Below are positions 8,559 through 18,012 of a stretch of 57,618 nt of DNA, piece after piece. The first letter of the stretch is position 1, and the number at the start of each line of letters is the position of its first letter. Source of the DNA: Anaerolineales bacterium (lineage in GTDB: Bacteria > Chloroflexota > Anaerolineae > Anaerolineales > Villigracilaceae); assembly GCA_016927315.1 (NCBI GenBank), contig JAFGMV010000048.1, positions 1 through 57,618 of the forward strand. Direction: 5' to 3'. A model generated the notes under the pieces. It did no database searches. It saw only the letters and a program-made list of their open reading frames with translations, and was not told the origin of the DNA. The translations under genes were made by a program, and so were the position numbers.

Positions 8559-11500
8559 ATGAAAGCGAAACAGGCTAAAAACAGGATCAAAACCGTGCCC
8601 GTCATCGTCCTGACGATGACGGTTTTAGTATTGGCTGCGGCCTGTTCACCTGTATCACCTTGGAATTCTCCCAAAAGCTTGTCCCAGGTTCCATTATCCC
8701 CGACCGCAATTACCCCCAGGAATCCGGAAAGCCTGCTGATACGTCCCACTTCACCAATTCATTTTACCCACCTGGGATTGGACGAGGGCCTCTCGCAAAG
8801 TGTTGTCTATGCCATCCTTCAAGATTCCAATGGATTTATGTGGTTCGGCACCGAAGACGGTCTAAACCGTTACAACGGGTACGAATTCCAGGTATTCAAA
8901 CCTGACCAGGATGATCCAAACAGTCCGAGCGACCGCTGGATCACTACCCTGTATGAAGATCAACGCGGCAATATCTGGATAGGAACACGGTTAGGCGGCC
9001 TGAACAAATATGATCCCCAAAGCGGGCAGTTCAGCCACTACCGGCATGAGACCGGCAATCCTCACAGCCTCTCCCATAACAATGTACAGGCCATATACGG
9101 TGAACCATCCGGAATACTCTGGATAGGCACTTCCAACGGGCTGGATTTCTTCGACCCCTCGATCGAAAAATTCCTGCACTACAAACACGACCCGGATAAC
9201 CCTGCGAGTTTGAGCAGCAACAATGTTACCGCGATCTCCGGGGATGACAGAGGCTTTCTATGGATTGGCACCCAAGACGGGGGTTTGAATCGTTTTGGAT
9301 TGACAACAGGTATAATTACACGCTACTTATCAGAACCCGGGAAACTCTGCTCAAACAACATCTCCTCCATCCGGAAAGACAGTCACGGTGAGATGTGGAT
9401 CGGCACCAGCGGCGGCCTGTCAAGGTTCACCCCAGACAAAAATCACTTCACCTGTTATAACGAGATATCCGGGAAGTTAACCAACAACGAAGTCTTTACA
9501 GTCTACATAGACCGGATTGGAGATGTCTGGATCGGGACCAATCACGGTTTGAATTATTTCAATCCGGAAAAGAACACATTCACGCATTTCGTTCACGACC
9601 CTGCGACCTCCGACAGTCTGAGCAATAACACCGTTTTTTCAATCAACGAAGACAACAGCGGTGTACTGTGGGTGGGTACGTATGGCGGCGGGTTGAATAA
9701 ATACAATCGCGGCCAGGAAAAGTTCACTAAATACCGCAATGATCCAGATAACCCTAATTCCCTCAGCAATAACCTGGTATTTCCCATTCATGCTGACCAC
9801 GAAGGAATCATCTGGATAGGCACCTATGGGGGCGGCCTGAATCGATTCGACCCCAATACAGGTTTCTTTTCTACCTTTCTGCACCAGACAGACGAAACTG
9901 AAAGCATCAGCGGTAACTATATCTGGTCTATCTACCGGGACCACCGCGGTTACCTGTGGATAGGCACATCCGAAGGGTTGGATCGTTTACACTTGCAGAG
10001 TGGTGAGTTGACCCATTACGTTCACTCAGAGGACCCTTTCAGCATTGGTCAGGGAAATGTCAATGCCCTTTTTGAAGACAGCAACGGGGATTTCTGGGTC
10101 GGAACGGACCAGGGCCTTGACCAGCTTGAATTTGATACGGGGCGTTTTTATCATTATCGTTACGATCCGCAGGACCCGCTTTCATATATAAATGAGGGCA
10201 AGGTGGTATCCATCTACGAGGACCGCGCCAGGAATCTGTGGGTCGGCACCTTTGCGAACGGTCTCAACCGCTACAGTCTGACATCCGGCTCATCGACAAA
10301 TTACTCCTTCGATTCAGAGAAACCCGGGAGTTTGAGCAACAATTCGGTCATGTGTGTCTACCAGGACCGGCAGAACCGCCTGTGGGTTGCGACGGCCGGA
10401 GGTGGGTTAAATTTATTCGAAGAAGAAACCCATACCTTTCACAACTTTACAGAAAAGGATGGTTTACCCAGCAATGTTGTCTATGGCATTCAAGAAGACC
10501 GCTACGGTTTCCTGTGGCTGAGCACCAATGCCGGTCTCTCCCGGCTCGACCCGAAAACATTTAGTTTCCGCAATTACACGGCCAGCGATGGGTTACAGAG
10601 CAACCAATTCAACCAGTACAGCCATGCCCAATCCAGGGATGGCGCTATGTACTTCGGCGGCATCAATGGCCTGAATGTCTTTGATCCTGAACAGATACTG
10701 GATAATCAATCCGTTCCCCCGGTTGTGCTCACCTCGATTACCCAGGACGGTCAAACCCTGAAACTGGATACAACGCCGGAGATGGCTTCAGAGATCACCC
10801 TGCAGTGGCCCAATAATTCCTTTGAATTCGAGTTTGCCGCCCTGGGGTATGCCGATCCTAATAAAAACCAATATGCTTATATGCTCGAAAACTTCGATAA
10901 AGACTGGTACTACATTGGAACGATCCGAAACGGACGCTACACCAACCTGCCCGGCGGCGCCTATCTGCTGCACCTGAAGGCTTCCAATAACGATGGCATC
11001 TGGAATGAGACCGGTAAATCAGTCAAGGTCACTGTAGTGCCCCCTTTCTGGCAAACCTGGTGGTTTCGTGGCGGCTTGATCCTGCTGGCAGGGTTGGCCG
11101 TCTTCAGTGGATACCGCTTGAGGATCCGGAATATCGAACTTCGCAACCTGGAACTACAGCGCCTGGTGAGTGAGCGCACCAATGCACTTGAACGGAGAAA
11201 TGAAGAGATGGCCGCGCTCTACCAGGCAGACGAAAAAATGCTCCGCACCCTGACCCTGGACCAGGTTTTCGAGACCCTGGTCAACGTTGCAGTGGATATG
11301 CTGCATGCCGATAAAAGCGCTGTCTTTATTTGGAACAAATCCCAAAGACATTTTGTCATCCATCTTTCACGTGGATTTAATCAGGAAACGATCAAAGTCT
11401 TTCACTTCGACCGGAATGAAGGGCTGGTTGGAAGGGTGGCTGAGAATGGTGAACTTGCAATTGTCCAGGATATCCACCAGGAACCAGTCTGTGGGAATGA

Positions 11501-12338
11501 CCGCCCAGAGGTATTGGAAGCCATTATTACAGAAAACATACAGTCGTTCATGGTCCTGCCGGTGCTGCACGCCCAAAAAACCATTGGCGTGTTGACTGTC
11601 TTCTTCAAAGAGTCCCATGCCGTCACCGAAGATATTCTGCGGCTCTTCCAGACCCTTCTGCAGCGGGCGGCGCTTTCCATCGAGAATACCCATTTATTCG
11701 AACAAACCAAGGAACTAGCCATTCTGGAAGAACGCAACCGGCTGGCCAGAGACTTGCACGATAGTGCAAAACAAAAAGCCTTTGCTGCGCTGGCCCAGCT
11801 GGGAACCGCCAACGGTGTGTTGAAAACCAACAGTACAAATGCACAAAAGCATGTCTCGGAGGCGGAGAACCTGGTATACGAGGTCATCCAGGAACTGACA
11901 TTCCTGATCCAGGAAATGTACCCGCTTGCCCTGAAAGAAAAAGGACTGGCAACCACACTGCGGGAATACATCTTTGAATGGGAGAATAGAAGTGATATTG
12001 ATGTCAAACTCGTGATCGAAAGAGAACGTCGCTTACAATTACAAATCGAACAGGCTATCTATCGCACCATACAGGAATCTCTGGCGAATGTAGCCCGGCA
12101 CAGCAAAGCGACAAAAGTAAACATGAAGCTCATCTACAACGAAGAGAACCTGATTGTCAGGGTCATTGACAATGGTCGCGGGTTTAATATCGATCAGCGT
12201 CCTGCAGGGATGGGACTACGTTCGATGCGAGAACGCATCGAGAGTGTCAATGGATCTGTTCGGGTTGAAAGCGCTCCCGGTGAGGGAACCATCATTACCA
12301 TACAGGTCCCTCTGAAAGAAAGTATATCGATACCCTGA
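8559..12338 (+). CDS. propeller-type hybrid sensor histidine kinase (lipoprotein-like N-terminus)
   Basis: 1259 residues. The N-terminus is a signal sequence ending in LAAAC, a lipobox with Cys at residue 29. About residues 65-720 hold many two-component-regulator propeller repeats (W-IGT--GL--Y/F pattern, for example MWFGTEDGLNRY and IWIGTRLGGLNKY). A Y_Y_Y-type domain follows (about 740-830), then one membrane helix (about 840-862), a coiled coil, a GAF domain (about 900-1050), a HisKA_3 phosphoacceptor region (ERNRLARDLHDS) and a HATPase domain with DNGRGF and GMGLRSM. The sensor part should lie outside the membrane and detect a ligand, polysaccharide fragments in the Bacteroides relatives. 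The response regulator gene follows after 38 bases. A GTG at 8556 is an alternative start. Confidence 0.92.
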   Translation: MKAKQAKNRIKTVPVIVLTMTVLVLAAACSPVSPWNSPKSLSQVPLSPTAITPRNPESLLIRPTSPIHFTHLGLDEGLSQSVVYAILQDSNGFMWFGTEDGLNRYNGYEFQVFKPDQDDPNSPSDRWITTLYEDQRGNIWIGTRLGGLNKYDPQSGQFSHYRHETGNPHSLSHNNVQAIYGEPSGILWIGTSNGLDFFDPSIEKFLHYKHDPDNPASLSSNNVTAISGDDRGFLWIGTQDGGLNRFGLTTGIITRYLSEPGKLCSNNISSIRKDSHGEMWIGTSGGLSRFTPDKNHFTCYNEISGKLTNNEVFTVYIDRIGDVWIGTNHGLNYFNPEKNTFTHFVHDPATSDSLSNNTVFSINEDNSGVLWVGTYGGGLNKYNRGQEKFTKYRNDPDNPNSLSNNLVFPIHADHEGIIWIGTYGGGLNRFDPNTGFFSTFLHQTDETESISGNYIWSIYRDHRGYLWIGTSEGLDRLHLQSGELTHYVHSEDPFSIGQGNVNALFEDSNGDFWVGTDQGLDQLEFDTGRFYHYRYDPQDPLSYINEGKVVSIYEDRARNLWVGTFANGLNRYSLTSGSSTNYSFDSEKPGSLSNNSVMCVYQDRQNRLWVATAGGGLNLFEEETHTFHNFTEKDGLPSNVVYGIQEDRYGFLWLSTNAGLSRLDPKTFSFRNYTASDGLQSNQFNQYSHAQSRDGAMYFGGINGLNVFDPEQILDNQSVPPVVLTSITQDGQTLKLDTTPEMASEITLQWPNNSFEFEFAALGYADPNKNQYAYMLENFDKDWYYIGTIRNGRYTNLPGGAYLLHLKASNNDGIWNETGKSVKVTVVPPFWQTWWFRGGLILLAGLAVFSGYRLRIRNIELRNLELQRLVSERTNALERRNEEMAALYQADEKMLRTLTLDQVFETLVNVAVDMLHADKSAVFIWNKSQRHFVIHLSRGFNQETIKVFHFDRNEGLVGRVAENGELAIVQDIHQEPVCGNDRPEVLEAIITENIQSFMVLPVLHAQKTIGVLTVFFKESHAVTEDILRLFQTLLQRAALSIENTHLFEQTKELAILEERNRLARDLHDSAKQKAFAALAQLGTANGVLKTNSTNAQKHVSEAENLVYEVIQELTFLIQEMYPLALKEKGLATTLREYIFEWENRSDIDVKLVIERERRLQLQIEQAIYRTIQESLANVARHSKATKVNMKLIYNEENLIVRVIDNGRGFNIDQRPAGMGLRSMRERIESVNGSVRVESAPGEGTIITIQVPLKESISIP

Positions 12339-12376
12339 TGAAAATGTTTTATTGTAAGCAAATTTAGGAGACGGCT

Positions 12377-13045
12377 ATGTCAAATCCAATTACCATACTC
12401 ATCACTGACGATCACGAAGTCGTTCGCAATGGCATTCGTGCGTACCTTGATACGATCCCTGCATTCCAGGTGGTTGGAGAGGCCAGTTCCGGAGAAGAAG
12501 CCATCACAATGGTCTCTGAATTAATCCCCGATGTAGTCCTGATGGACCTGATCATGCCCGGAATGGATGGGATTGAAACCACCCGCCAGATTAAGGCCAT
12601 CAGCCCCCGCACCCAGGTGGTAGTGTTGACATCCTATCACGAGGATGTGCATATCTTTCCAGCTTTAAAAGCCGGCGCCATTTCTTATATATTGAAAGAT
12701 ATGAAGATGGAGAAACTGGTAGAGGCCCTACACCGGGCAGTACAAGGAGAGGTAACTCTGCACCCACGGGTGGCTGCCAGGGTACTGCAGAACATCCGTG
12801 GTGAAGACAAGGATGACCAGCCTTTATACACTGATCTGACCGAGCGGGAGCTTGAAGTACTCAAGCTGATCGCAAATGGCCTGACCAACAGTCAAATCGC
12901 CGAAAAACTGGTCATCAGCGAAAACACGGTAAAAGGACATGTCAGTAATATCCTCAGTAAATTACATGTCGCAGACCGTACCCAGGTAGCCGTCTATGCC
13001 TGGCAGCGAGGTATCGTGCAGAGAGAACAAGCAAGTGACATCTGA
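12377..13045 (+). CDS. NarL/FixJ-family response regulator
   Basis: 222 residues. The receiver domain spans residues 1-120, with acidic pocket DD at 11-12, phosphoacceptor Asp57 in VVLMDLIMPG, Thr in VLTSY and Lys in YILKD. A LuxR-type helix-turn-helix occupies about residues 150-215 (LTERELEVLKLIANGLTNSQIAEKL...ENTVKGHVSNILSKL). It sits directly behind the propeller kinase with TTAGGAGA before its ATG and is almost certainly that kinase's partner. The DNA targets are unknown; a MalT-like regulator lies just downstream. Confidence 0.95.
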   Translation: MSNPITILITDDHEVVRNGIRAYLDTIPAFQVVGEASSGEEAITMVSELIPDVVLMDLIMPGMDGIETTRQIKAISPRTQVVVLTSYHEDVHIFPALKAGAISYILKDMKMEKLVEALHRAVQGEVTLHPRVAARVLQNIRGEDKDDQPLYTDLTERELEVLKLIANGLTNSQIAEKLVISENTVKGHVSNILSKLHVADRTQVAVYAWQRGIVQREQASDI

Positions 13046-13072
13046 TATCTGGCAGGAAAACCCATATCCTCG

Positions 13073-13104
13073 AAGACTCACCTGCTGCCGGAGGTGAGTC
13101 TTTT
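13073..13104 (+). terminator. terminator after the propeller kinase/regulator pair
   Basis: AAGACTCACCT pairs with AGGTGAGTCTT around an 8-base loop, followed by TTTGC. It is 28 bases after the regulator stop. Confidence 0.75.
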
Positions 13105-13285
13105 GCTTCAATAACGCTATACAGGATTGATGTCTCGCACCATTCCCTGGTGAAGCCTTCCACCCTGCCTGCAGCGAAACCTTTATCGGTCAACCGCGAT
13201 GGAATGCGGCACAAAACCACCCGCTGCGCTGGCTGCCAGTGAGTAACATCCGTATATAATATAGTAAAGTAACCCAAAGGCTGTT

Positions 13286-15982
13286 ATGTCTTCCCAAAAC
13301 ACCATCCTTGCCACTAAATTATACGCTCCCCAACCACGATCGGATCTGGTTCTGCGCGCCAGGTTGATAGACCGTTTGGAAGAAGGCCTGCACCAGGGGC
13401 GACAGCTCACCCTGGTCTCTGCCCCGGCCGGGTATGGGAAGACAACCCTGCTGGCAACCTGGATAAGGAAATCCGAGTGGGAAGCAGCCTGGCTTTCCTT
13501 GGATGAAGGGGACAATGACGCCGCTCGTTTTATCAGCCACCTGACCGCCGCCCTGCAAACGCTGCGACCAGAGATTGAGGATGCCAACCTGCCACAGTCG
13601 ATGCAGACAGCAATGATCAAACCGGTGCTGACATCCCTGATCAACAGCACTGCCAGCGATCCAAGCCCGGTGTTACTTGTATTGGATGATTACCACCTCA
13701 TTCAAAGCCATCCTATCCACGAGGCCTTGACCTTTGTCCTGGAACACATCCCACCTCATATGCACCTGGTAATTTCCAGTCGTGCGGATCCACCACTGCC
13801 GATTGCCAGACTGCGGGCCTGCGCCCAGATCACAGAACTTCGCCTGAATGACCTGCGCTTCACCATTGAAGAAGCAAAACAATTTTTGGAAAAGATATTG
13901 GGGATCGAACTATCTGTAACAGATTTTACTGCCCTGACCTCCCGCACCGAAGGATGGGCGGCCGGGCTTCAGATGGCTGCGGCTTCGCTGCGCGGTCAGG
14001 ACCATATCTCTGAATTTATCCACAACTTCAGCGGCAGCCACCGTTATATCCTCGATTACCTGATTGAAGAAGTCCTTAACCAGCAGCCACGTCCGATAAA
14101 GGATTTTCTGCTTCGAACCTCCATCCTGGACCAACTCTGCGCACCACTGTGTAACGCCATCCTTGAGACTGGACAAAACAGCCAATCCATTTTGGAAGAA
14201 CTCGAACGCACCAACCTGTTCATCCTGCCACTCGACGAAAACCGCCAATGGTATCGCTACCACCGCCTGTTTGCCGATTTATTAAACCAGCGCTTACTGC
14301 AATCTCAGTCCATCCATTACCAGGCTCTCCACCAGCGCGCCGGTCAATGGTATGAAGAAAACCGATATCCAGAACATGCCATTGATCACCTGCTCAAAGC
14401 CCAAGATTATTCACACGCAGCCGCCCTGATTGAAAACAATGCCGAAGCGACACTGATGCAGAGCCAGACAACGACACTGCTTGAGTGGATAGATGCATTG
14501 CCATCAGAGATACTCAAGGCCCGCCCGTTGTTGGAGATCTACCATACCTGGGCTTTGCTATGGATCGGCGCCCCCTGGAAAATAATCCAGGACAAAGTAT
14601 CCGAACTCGAAAAGCTGCCGGAAAATTACGCTGTAGAAAACGCCCCTTTGAAAGCGCTCATGGCGGTTTACAGAGGGGAGATCACACAGGCGCGCGAGAT
14701 CTCAGATCGGGCCATTAATCCACTGCTTGAGAAGTCTCCGTTCCTGTACGGGCTGACCAGGATGATACAGGCCTCAGTGTTTCTGTCCAGTGATGAACCG
14801 GAAGCAGGCATGCAGATACTCGAGGAACTTGCCCAGACAGGGCGGCGTACCAGTAATATCTTGCTGACGACCAGTGTAATCTGCAATCTGGCTGATATCC
14901 GGCAGCGTAAAGGACAACTGCAGCAAGCGCAAGCGCTTTACAACCAGGCGCTTGACCTTGCCAGGAATGATAAAGAACAGTATCTGCCAGTTGCCGGGAA
15001 AGCATTGATTGGCCTGGGTGATATTTACAGGGAATGGAACCAGCTTGCCCTGGCCGAAGAGAAACTCCAGCAAGGGATCGACCTTTGCGATAGTTGGAGT
15101 TTATTCAGTAAATTCGAAGGATTGGTTTCGCTGGTATTGGTTTACTGGGCTCAATCCAGACACGACTTGCTGCAAGAGGCAATGGTAACCCTGCGAGATA
15201 TCGCGGTTCGTTTTGATATCACTGAGGTGGATGATTACATTGTGGATATGCTTGAAGCTCGTCTGCAATACTACCAGGGAAACCTGGAAGAAGTCAGGCG
15301 CTGGGCCGGGAAACGAGGCTTCAGTCAAGATATCGCAGACATGGAAAAAACGCGTGCAAAGGATTATCCTCAAATCCGTTTGCTGAAATATGAGTGGCTG
15401 GTGTTATCTCGCTTGTGGCTGGCAGAAAATCACCCGGAGGAAGCGATCCGGTTGATGGACCATACACTTGAAATTGCCGCCCAACTGGACCGGCCATTTA
15501 TCGTTATTGAAGCCAGTATGCTGCAGGCACTGGCCCATTATTCAATGGGGAAACGTGCGCAAGCCCTGAATGCCCTCAAACGAACCCTGCAGCTGGCTGC
15601 CCCCCAGAATATCCTGCGCACCCTGCTGGATGAAGGCCAAACCTTCCAGGAGTTATTGGTGGATCTGCGCCCACAGCTGGATGACCCCACTCTGGCAGCA
15701 TTTGCAGATCGCCTGTTGACTGTCTTTTTAACGAATCCGGCTGAAAAAGCTGACTCAGGAAGCAAGCCTGTTGTCCCCAATGCATTCGTCGACATGAGTG
15801 AACGGGAGCTGGATGTTCTGCACCTGATGCCTTCCGGGCTTTCCAGCAGTGAAATGGCTGAGGAGCTATCGGTTTCTATTAACACACTCCGGACACACCT
15901 GAAAAAAATTTATGTCAAGTTGGATGCTCACAGTCGCTACGAAGCCCTGGCCAGGGCCAGAGATCTGGGTCTGCTTAAATAG
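13286..15982 (+). CDS. MalT-like LuxR-family ATP-dependent transcriptional activator
   Basis: 898 residues, the usual size of MalT/LAL regulators. The N-terminal STAND ATPase module has Walker A APAGYGKTT near residue 50 and Walker B-like LLVLDDYHLI near residue 132. A winged-helix section and long TPR-like alpha-helical repeats (about 350-800) follow for inducer sensing, then a C-terminal LuxR helix-turn-helix (SERELDVLHLM...SSSEMAEELSVSINTLRTHLKKIY). It probably oligomerises on binding an effector and ATP and activates nearby or distant operons. The -10-like TATAAT at 13255-13260 and AAAGG before ATG 13286 support its own promoter. The inducer cannot be deduced from sequence. Confidence 0.93.
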   Translation: MSSQNTILATKLYAPQPRSDLVLRARLIDRLEEGLHQGRQLTLVSAPAGYGKTTLLATWIRKSEWEAAWLSLDEGDNDAARFISHLTAALQTLRPEIEDANLPQSMQTAMIKPVLTSLINSTASDPSPVLLVLDDYHLIQSHPIHEALTFVLEHIPPHMHLVISSRADPPLPIARLRACAQITELRLNDLRFTIEEAKQFLEKILGIELSVTDFTALTSRTEGWAAGLQMAAASLRGQDHISEFIHNFSGSHRYILDYLIEEVLNQQPRPIKDFLLRTSILDQLCAPLCNAILETGQNSQSILEELERTNLFILPLDENRQWYRYHRLFADLLNQRLLQSQSIHYQALHQRAGQWYEENRYPEHAIDHLLKAQDYSHAAALIENNAEATLMQSQTTTLLEWIDALPSEILKARPLLEIYHTWALLWIGAPWKIIQDKVSELEKLPENYAVENAPLKALMAVYRGEITQAREISDRAINPLLEKSPFLYGLTRMIQASVFLSSDEPEAGMQILEELAQTGRRTSNILLTTSVICNLADIRQRKGQLQQAQALYNQALDLARNDKEQYLPVAGKALIGLGDIYREWNQLALAEEKLQQGIDLCDSWSLFSKFEGLVSLVLVYWAQSRHDLLQEAMVTLRDIAVRFDITEVDDYIVDMLEARLQYYQGNLEEVRRWAGKRGFSQDIADMEKTRAKDYPQIRLLKYEWLVLSRLWLAENHPEEAIRLMDHTLEIAAQLDRPFIVIEASMLQALAHYSMGKRAQALNALKRTLQLAAPQNILRTLLDEGQTFQELLVDLRPQLDDPTLAAFADRLLTVFLTNPAEKADSGSKPVVPNAFVDMSERELDVLHLMPSGLSSSEMAEELSVSINTLRTHLKKIYVKLDAHSRYEALARARDLGLLK

Positions 15983-15983
15983 A

Positions 15984-16011
15984 TAACCTCCCCATATAAC
16001 CAGGGAGGTTA
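15984..16011. terminator. hairpin between convergent genes
   Basis: TAACCTCCC and GGGAGGTTA form a 9-bp stem immediately after the MalT-like stop and before the end of the minus-strand ArsR-type gene. There is no strong T-run, so it may be a weak terminator. Confidence 0.5.
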
Positions 16012-16036
16012 CCTGGAAATATACATTCGAGCAGAT

Positions 16037-17131
16037 CTATGCCTGGCGGTCCAACAAGAACACTCGAATCGCTTCCAGCGTTTGCTCAATCCGTTCGGGG
16101 TTCAAACGATAACACTTGGCGCCGTCTGCACGACGTGATAACAGATAACCGGTTGCGGATAACTGGTTCAGGTGCCTTGACGCAGCTGATTGACTTAAAT
16201 CCAGCGCCTGCATGATCTCGGGCGAACAACTTTCATCATTATCTGCAATATACTTAATAATCCGCAAACGAGTCTCATCTGCCAGGGTATTCAACCGGGC
16301 ATAAATGTCGGCCTGCCCTAACGCAGAAACATTAATGTTCGCATTCTCAGGCAGTCGGGCGCCAAAAATAACATACGTGACATCTTTATCCCAGAAAGTT
16401 CCGATATAGGGGCCAACATGCATCGAGGGAACAAAAACCAGGTTGTCATCTTTCAAGCCTTTATGCTCCCAGATATTTTCTTCCAGTTTATGCCCGGTAA
16501 TATATTCCGCAGCTTCATATTTGCTCATCTGACTGTAGTCCACCTGTTGGAAAGCTTCAACGGCTTTTTCAAGCGTCAGCCTGATACGATTCCATTCATC
16601 TTCCAGATACTGGTCCCACATCTTACGCAGGTGACATACAATCATTTTCTGCATCGCAGGCGGGTCAATTACATAAGAATACGCCCAAATCTCCAGATCT
16701 GCATCGATTTTCTCTTTGGGAAACCGGTCATACAGAAAATCAAGATACCTGTCGGAGTCTTTAAGTATTTCCGCCCAATCGCTATCGCCAGATCCTTCGA
16801 TACAGGTCAGTTCCGTATAGGAGCGGAGCATTTTGTCTCTCAAACTCACCGGTTCGAGAGATTCCAGATGGTCCAGGTAAGCCGGAAAACTGGACCATTG
16901 CCGGTCAGGTTGTATCGCGTAAAAAAAACCAATCATAATCCGATAGTGCTCTATCTTCTCTTCAGGCAAAAGCGCTTCAGTAACACGGGTGACCCAAGAA
17001 CCCGGGCCTGACAAATGTTCCTGCTTCGTCAGATACATCAAGCTGAATAAGGCATTGGGAACCGGCGCCAGCTCTATTCGAATATTGGTATGGGGCGGGG
17101 CTTCGATAAAATCATTGATCAATGGCGCCAT
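16037..17131 (-). CDS. ArsR-family regulator with long N-terminal domain
   Basis: 364 residues. The last ~90 residues are an ArsR winged helix: LNTLADETRLRIIKYIADND, then LDLSQSAASRHLNQL as recognition helix, then a wing with RRADGAKCYRLN. The N-terminal ~270 residues are unfamiliar, rich in aromatic and acidic residues, and may bind the effector (DUF5937-like regulators have a comparable layout; tentative). No Cys metal site such as CxC appears in the winged-helix part, so a metal sensor is not favoured. It diverges from the operon encoding the small conserved protein, the PEP-synthase-like protein and the MFS pump, so it may regulate them. Confidence 0.82.
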   Translation of the reverse strand: MAPLINDFIEAPPHTNIRIELAPVPNALFSLMYLTKQEHLSGPGSWVTRVTEALLPEEKIEHYRIMIGFFYAIQPDRQWSSFPAYLDHLESLEPVSLRDKMLRSYTELTCIEGSGDSDWAEILKDSDRYLDFLYDRFPKEKIDADLEIWAYSYVIDPPAMQKMIVCHLRKMWDQYLEDEWNRIRLTLEKAVEAFQQVDYSQMSKYEAAEYITGHKLEENIWEHKGLKDDNLVFVPSMHVGPYIGTFWDKDVTYVIFGARLPENANINVSALGQADIYARLNTLADETRLRIIKYIADNDESCSPEIMQALDLSQSAASRHLNQLSATGYLLSRRADGAKCYRLNPERIEQTLEAIRVFLLDRQA

Positions 17132-17183
17132 TATTTTCTCCGTTCCTTGTAAGGGTACAATCGTAATAACATTAATACACTCA

Positions 17184-17206
17184 CTTCTTCAATGTTGAAA
17201 AAGAAG
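17184..17206. repeat. imperfect inverted repeat upstream of arsR-type gene
   Basis: CTTCTTCAA and TTGAAAAAGAAG around TG form an imperfect dyad (two extra bases in one arm) about 50 bases before the ArsR-type gene. It could be its autoregulatory operator. The remaining 17207-17641 segment shows no gene. Confidence 0.35.
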
Positions 17207-17641
17207 GAATCACCCCATACTCTAGCAGGTTGAATTGCTTTTGGGTATATTTTCCTGCTCAACGATCACCAGATCCTGGTAATACGCCTGCAAACTGCTC
17301 CCCCAATCGACCATTAAGGATCCCAGACCTGCCAGCAATCAACAAAAGGGTGGTCGTATGTGATTCTCAAAAACCAATGCCAGCCATACCAGACATTGGC
17401 ATCTGGCTTCACTCAGCAAATCAAATGAATGCTCAGCCTGATAAATTTCAATCCCAACGATATCGTAATACGTCTTTTTCGCTTAAGGAAGCACAAATAC
17501 CGATTAAAGGGAAAGACGCGCTTAACCTCTAATTATGCACATAACCGGGTAATGGGCATATATTAGCAAGTGTTAGGCCAATTGTCAAGCATCTTCTCTC
17601 AGAACCTGGATTTTATATCTTGGAGTTAACTTTCTTTGCTT

Positions 17642-17656
17642 GATTTTCGGAAAATC
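17642..17656. promoter_or_regulatory. perfect 15-base palindrome, possible operator
   Basis: GATTTTC-G-GAAAATC is a perfect 7-1-7 dyad about 35 bases upstream of a weak promoter (ATGACA 17691-17696, TACACT 17715-17720, 18-base spacing) for the small-protein/PEP-synthase-like operon. A divergent ArsR-type regulator makes an operator plausible. Confidence 0.4.
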
Positions 17657-17746
17657 ACCTGAATCTGGAGCAAAACCACCAATTAATGTGATGACAACTC
17701 ACCCATCTTCTCGCTACACTATTGGTAACACGAATGAGAAGTGCAT

Positions 17747-18010
17747 ATGACTGACAAATACAACGCACCGGTTTTGATCTACGAGATCTGGATTCAGGGC
17801 AAACTGGATACTCACTGGTCAGATTGGTTCAACGGAACTACAGATACACTGGAGAAAGACTCCCTGAATACACGCCTGCTTGTCAGCATACCGGACCAGT
17901 CCAGGCTGCGAGGTATACTGAACAAAATCTGGGATCTGAACTTGACTGTTGTATCCGTCAACCCGATCAGCGCGGAAGTCAAAGCTCAAACCAAAAATAA
18001 ACGGAGATGA
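17747..18010 (+). CDS. small conserved protein of unknown function
   Basis: 87 residues from ATG 17747, which has GAGAAG six bases upstream; a GTG at 17741 would add two codons. The pattern YEIWIQGKLDTHWSDWF...LLVSIPDQSRLRGILNKIWDLNLTVVSVNP resembles a family of small proteins I have met next to transporters and regulators in Chloroflexota and other bacteria. Its function is unknown to me; the alternating strand/helix pattern suggests a compact ferredoxin-like fold. Its TGA overlaps the ATG of the next frame, and the GGAG for the large downstream protein lies in its last codons, so expression of the two is coupled. Confidence 0.75.
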   Translation: MTDKYNAPVLIYEIWIQGKLDTHWSDWFNGTTDTLEKDSLNTRLLVSIPDQSRLRGILNKIWDLNLTVVSVNPISAEVKAQTKNKRR

Positions 18011-18012
18011 TC

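Noticed and set aside
17230..17532. 100-residue plus-strand ORF in the ArsR upstream gap
   Set aside because: Low-complexity polar composition, no start signals, and overlaps likely regulatory DNA.
17132..17746. Rifamycin-associated element (RAE) upstream of the phosphotransferase
   Set aside because: The 15-base palindrome GATTTTC-G-GAAAATC is AT-rich and does not resemble the GC-rich RAE, so rifamycin control is not supported.
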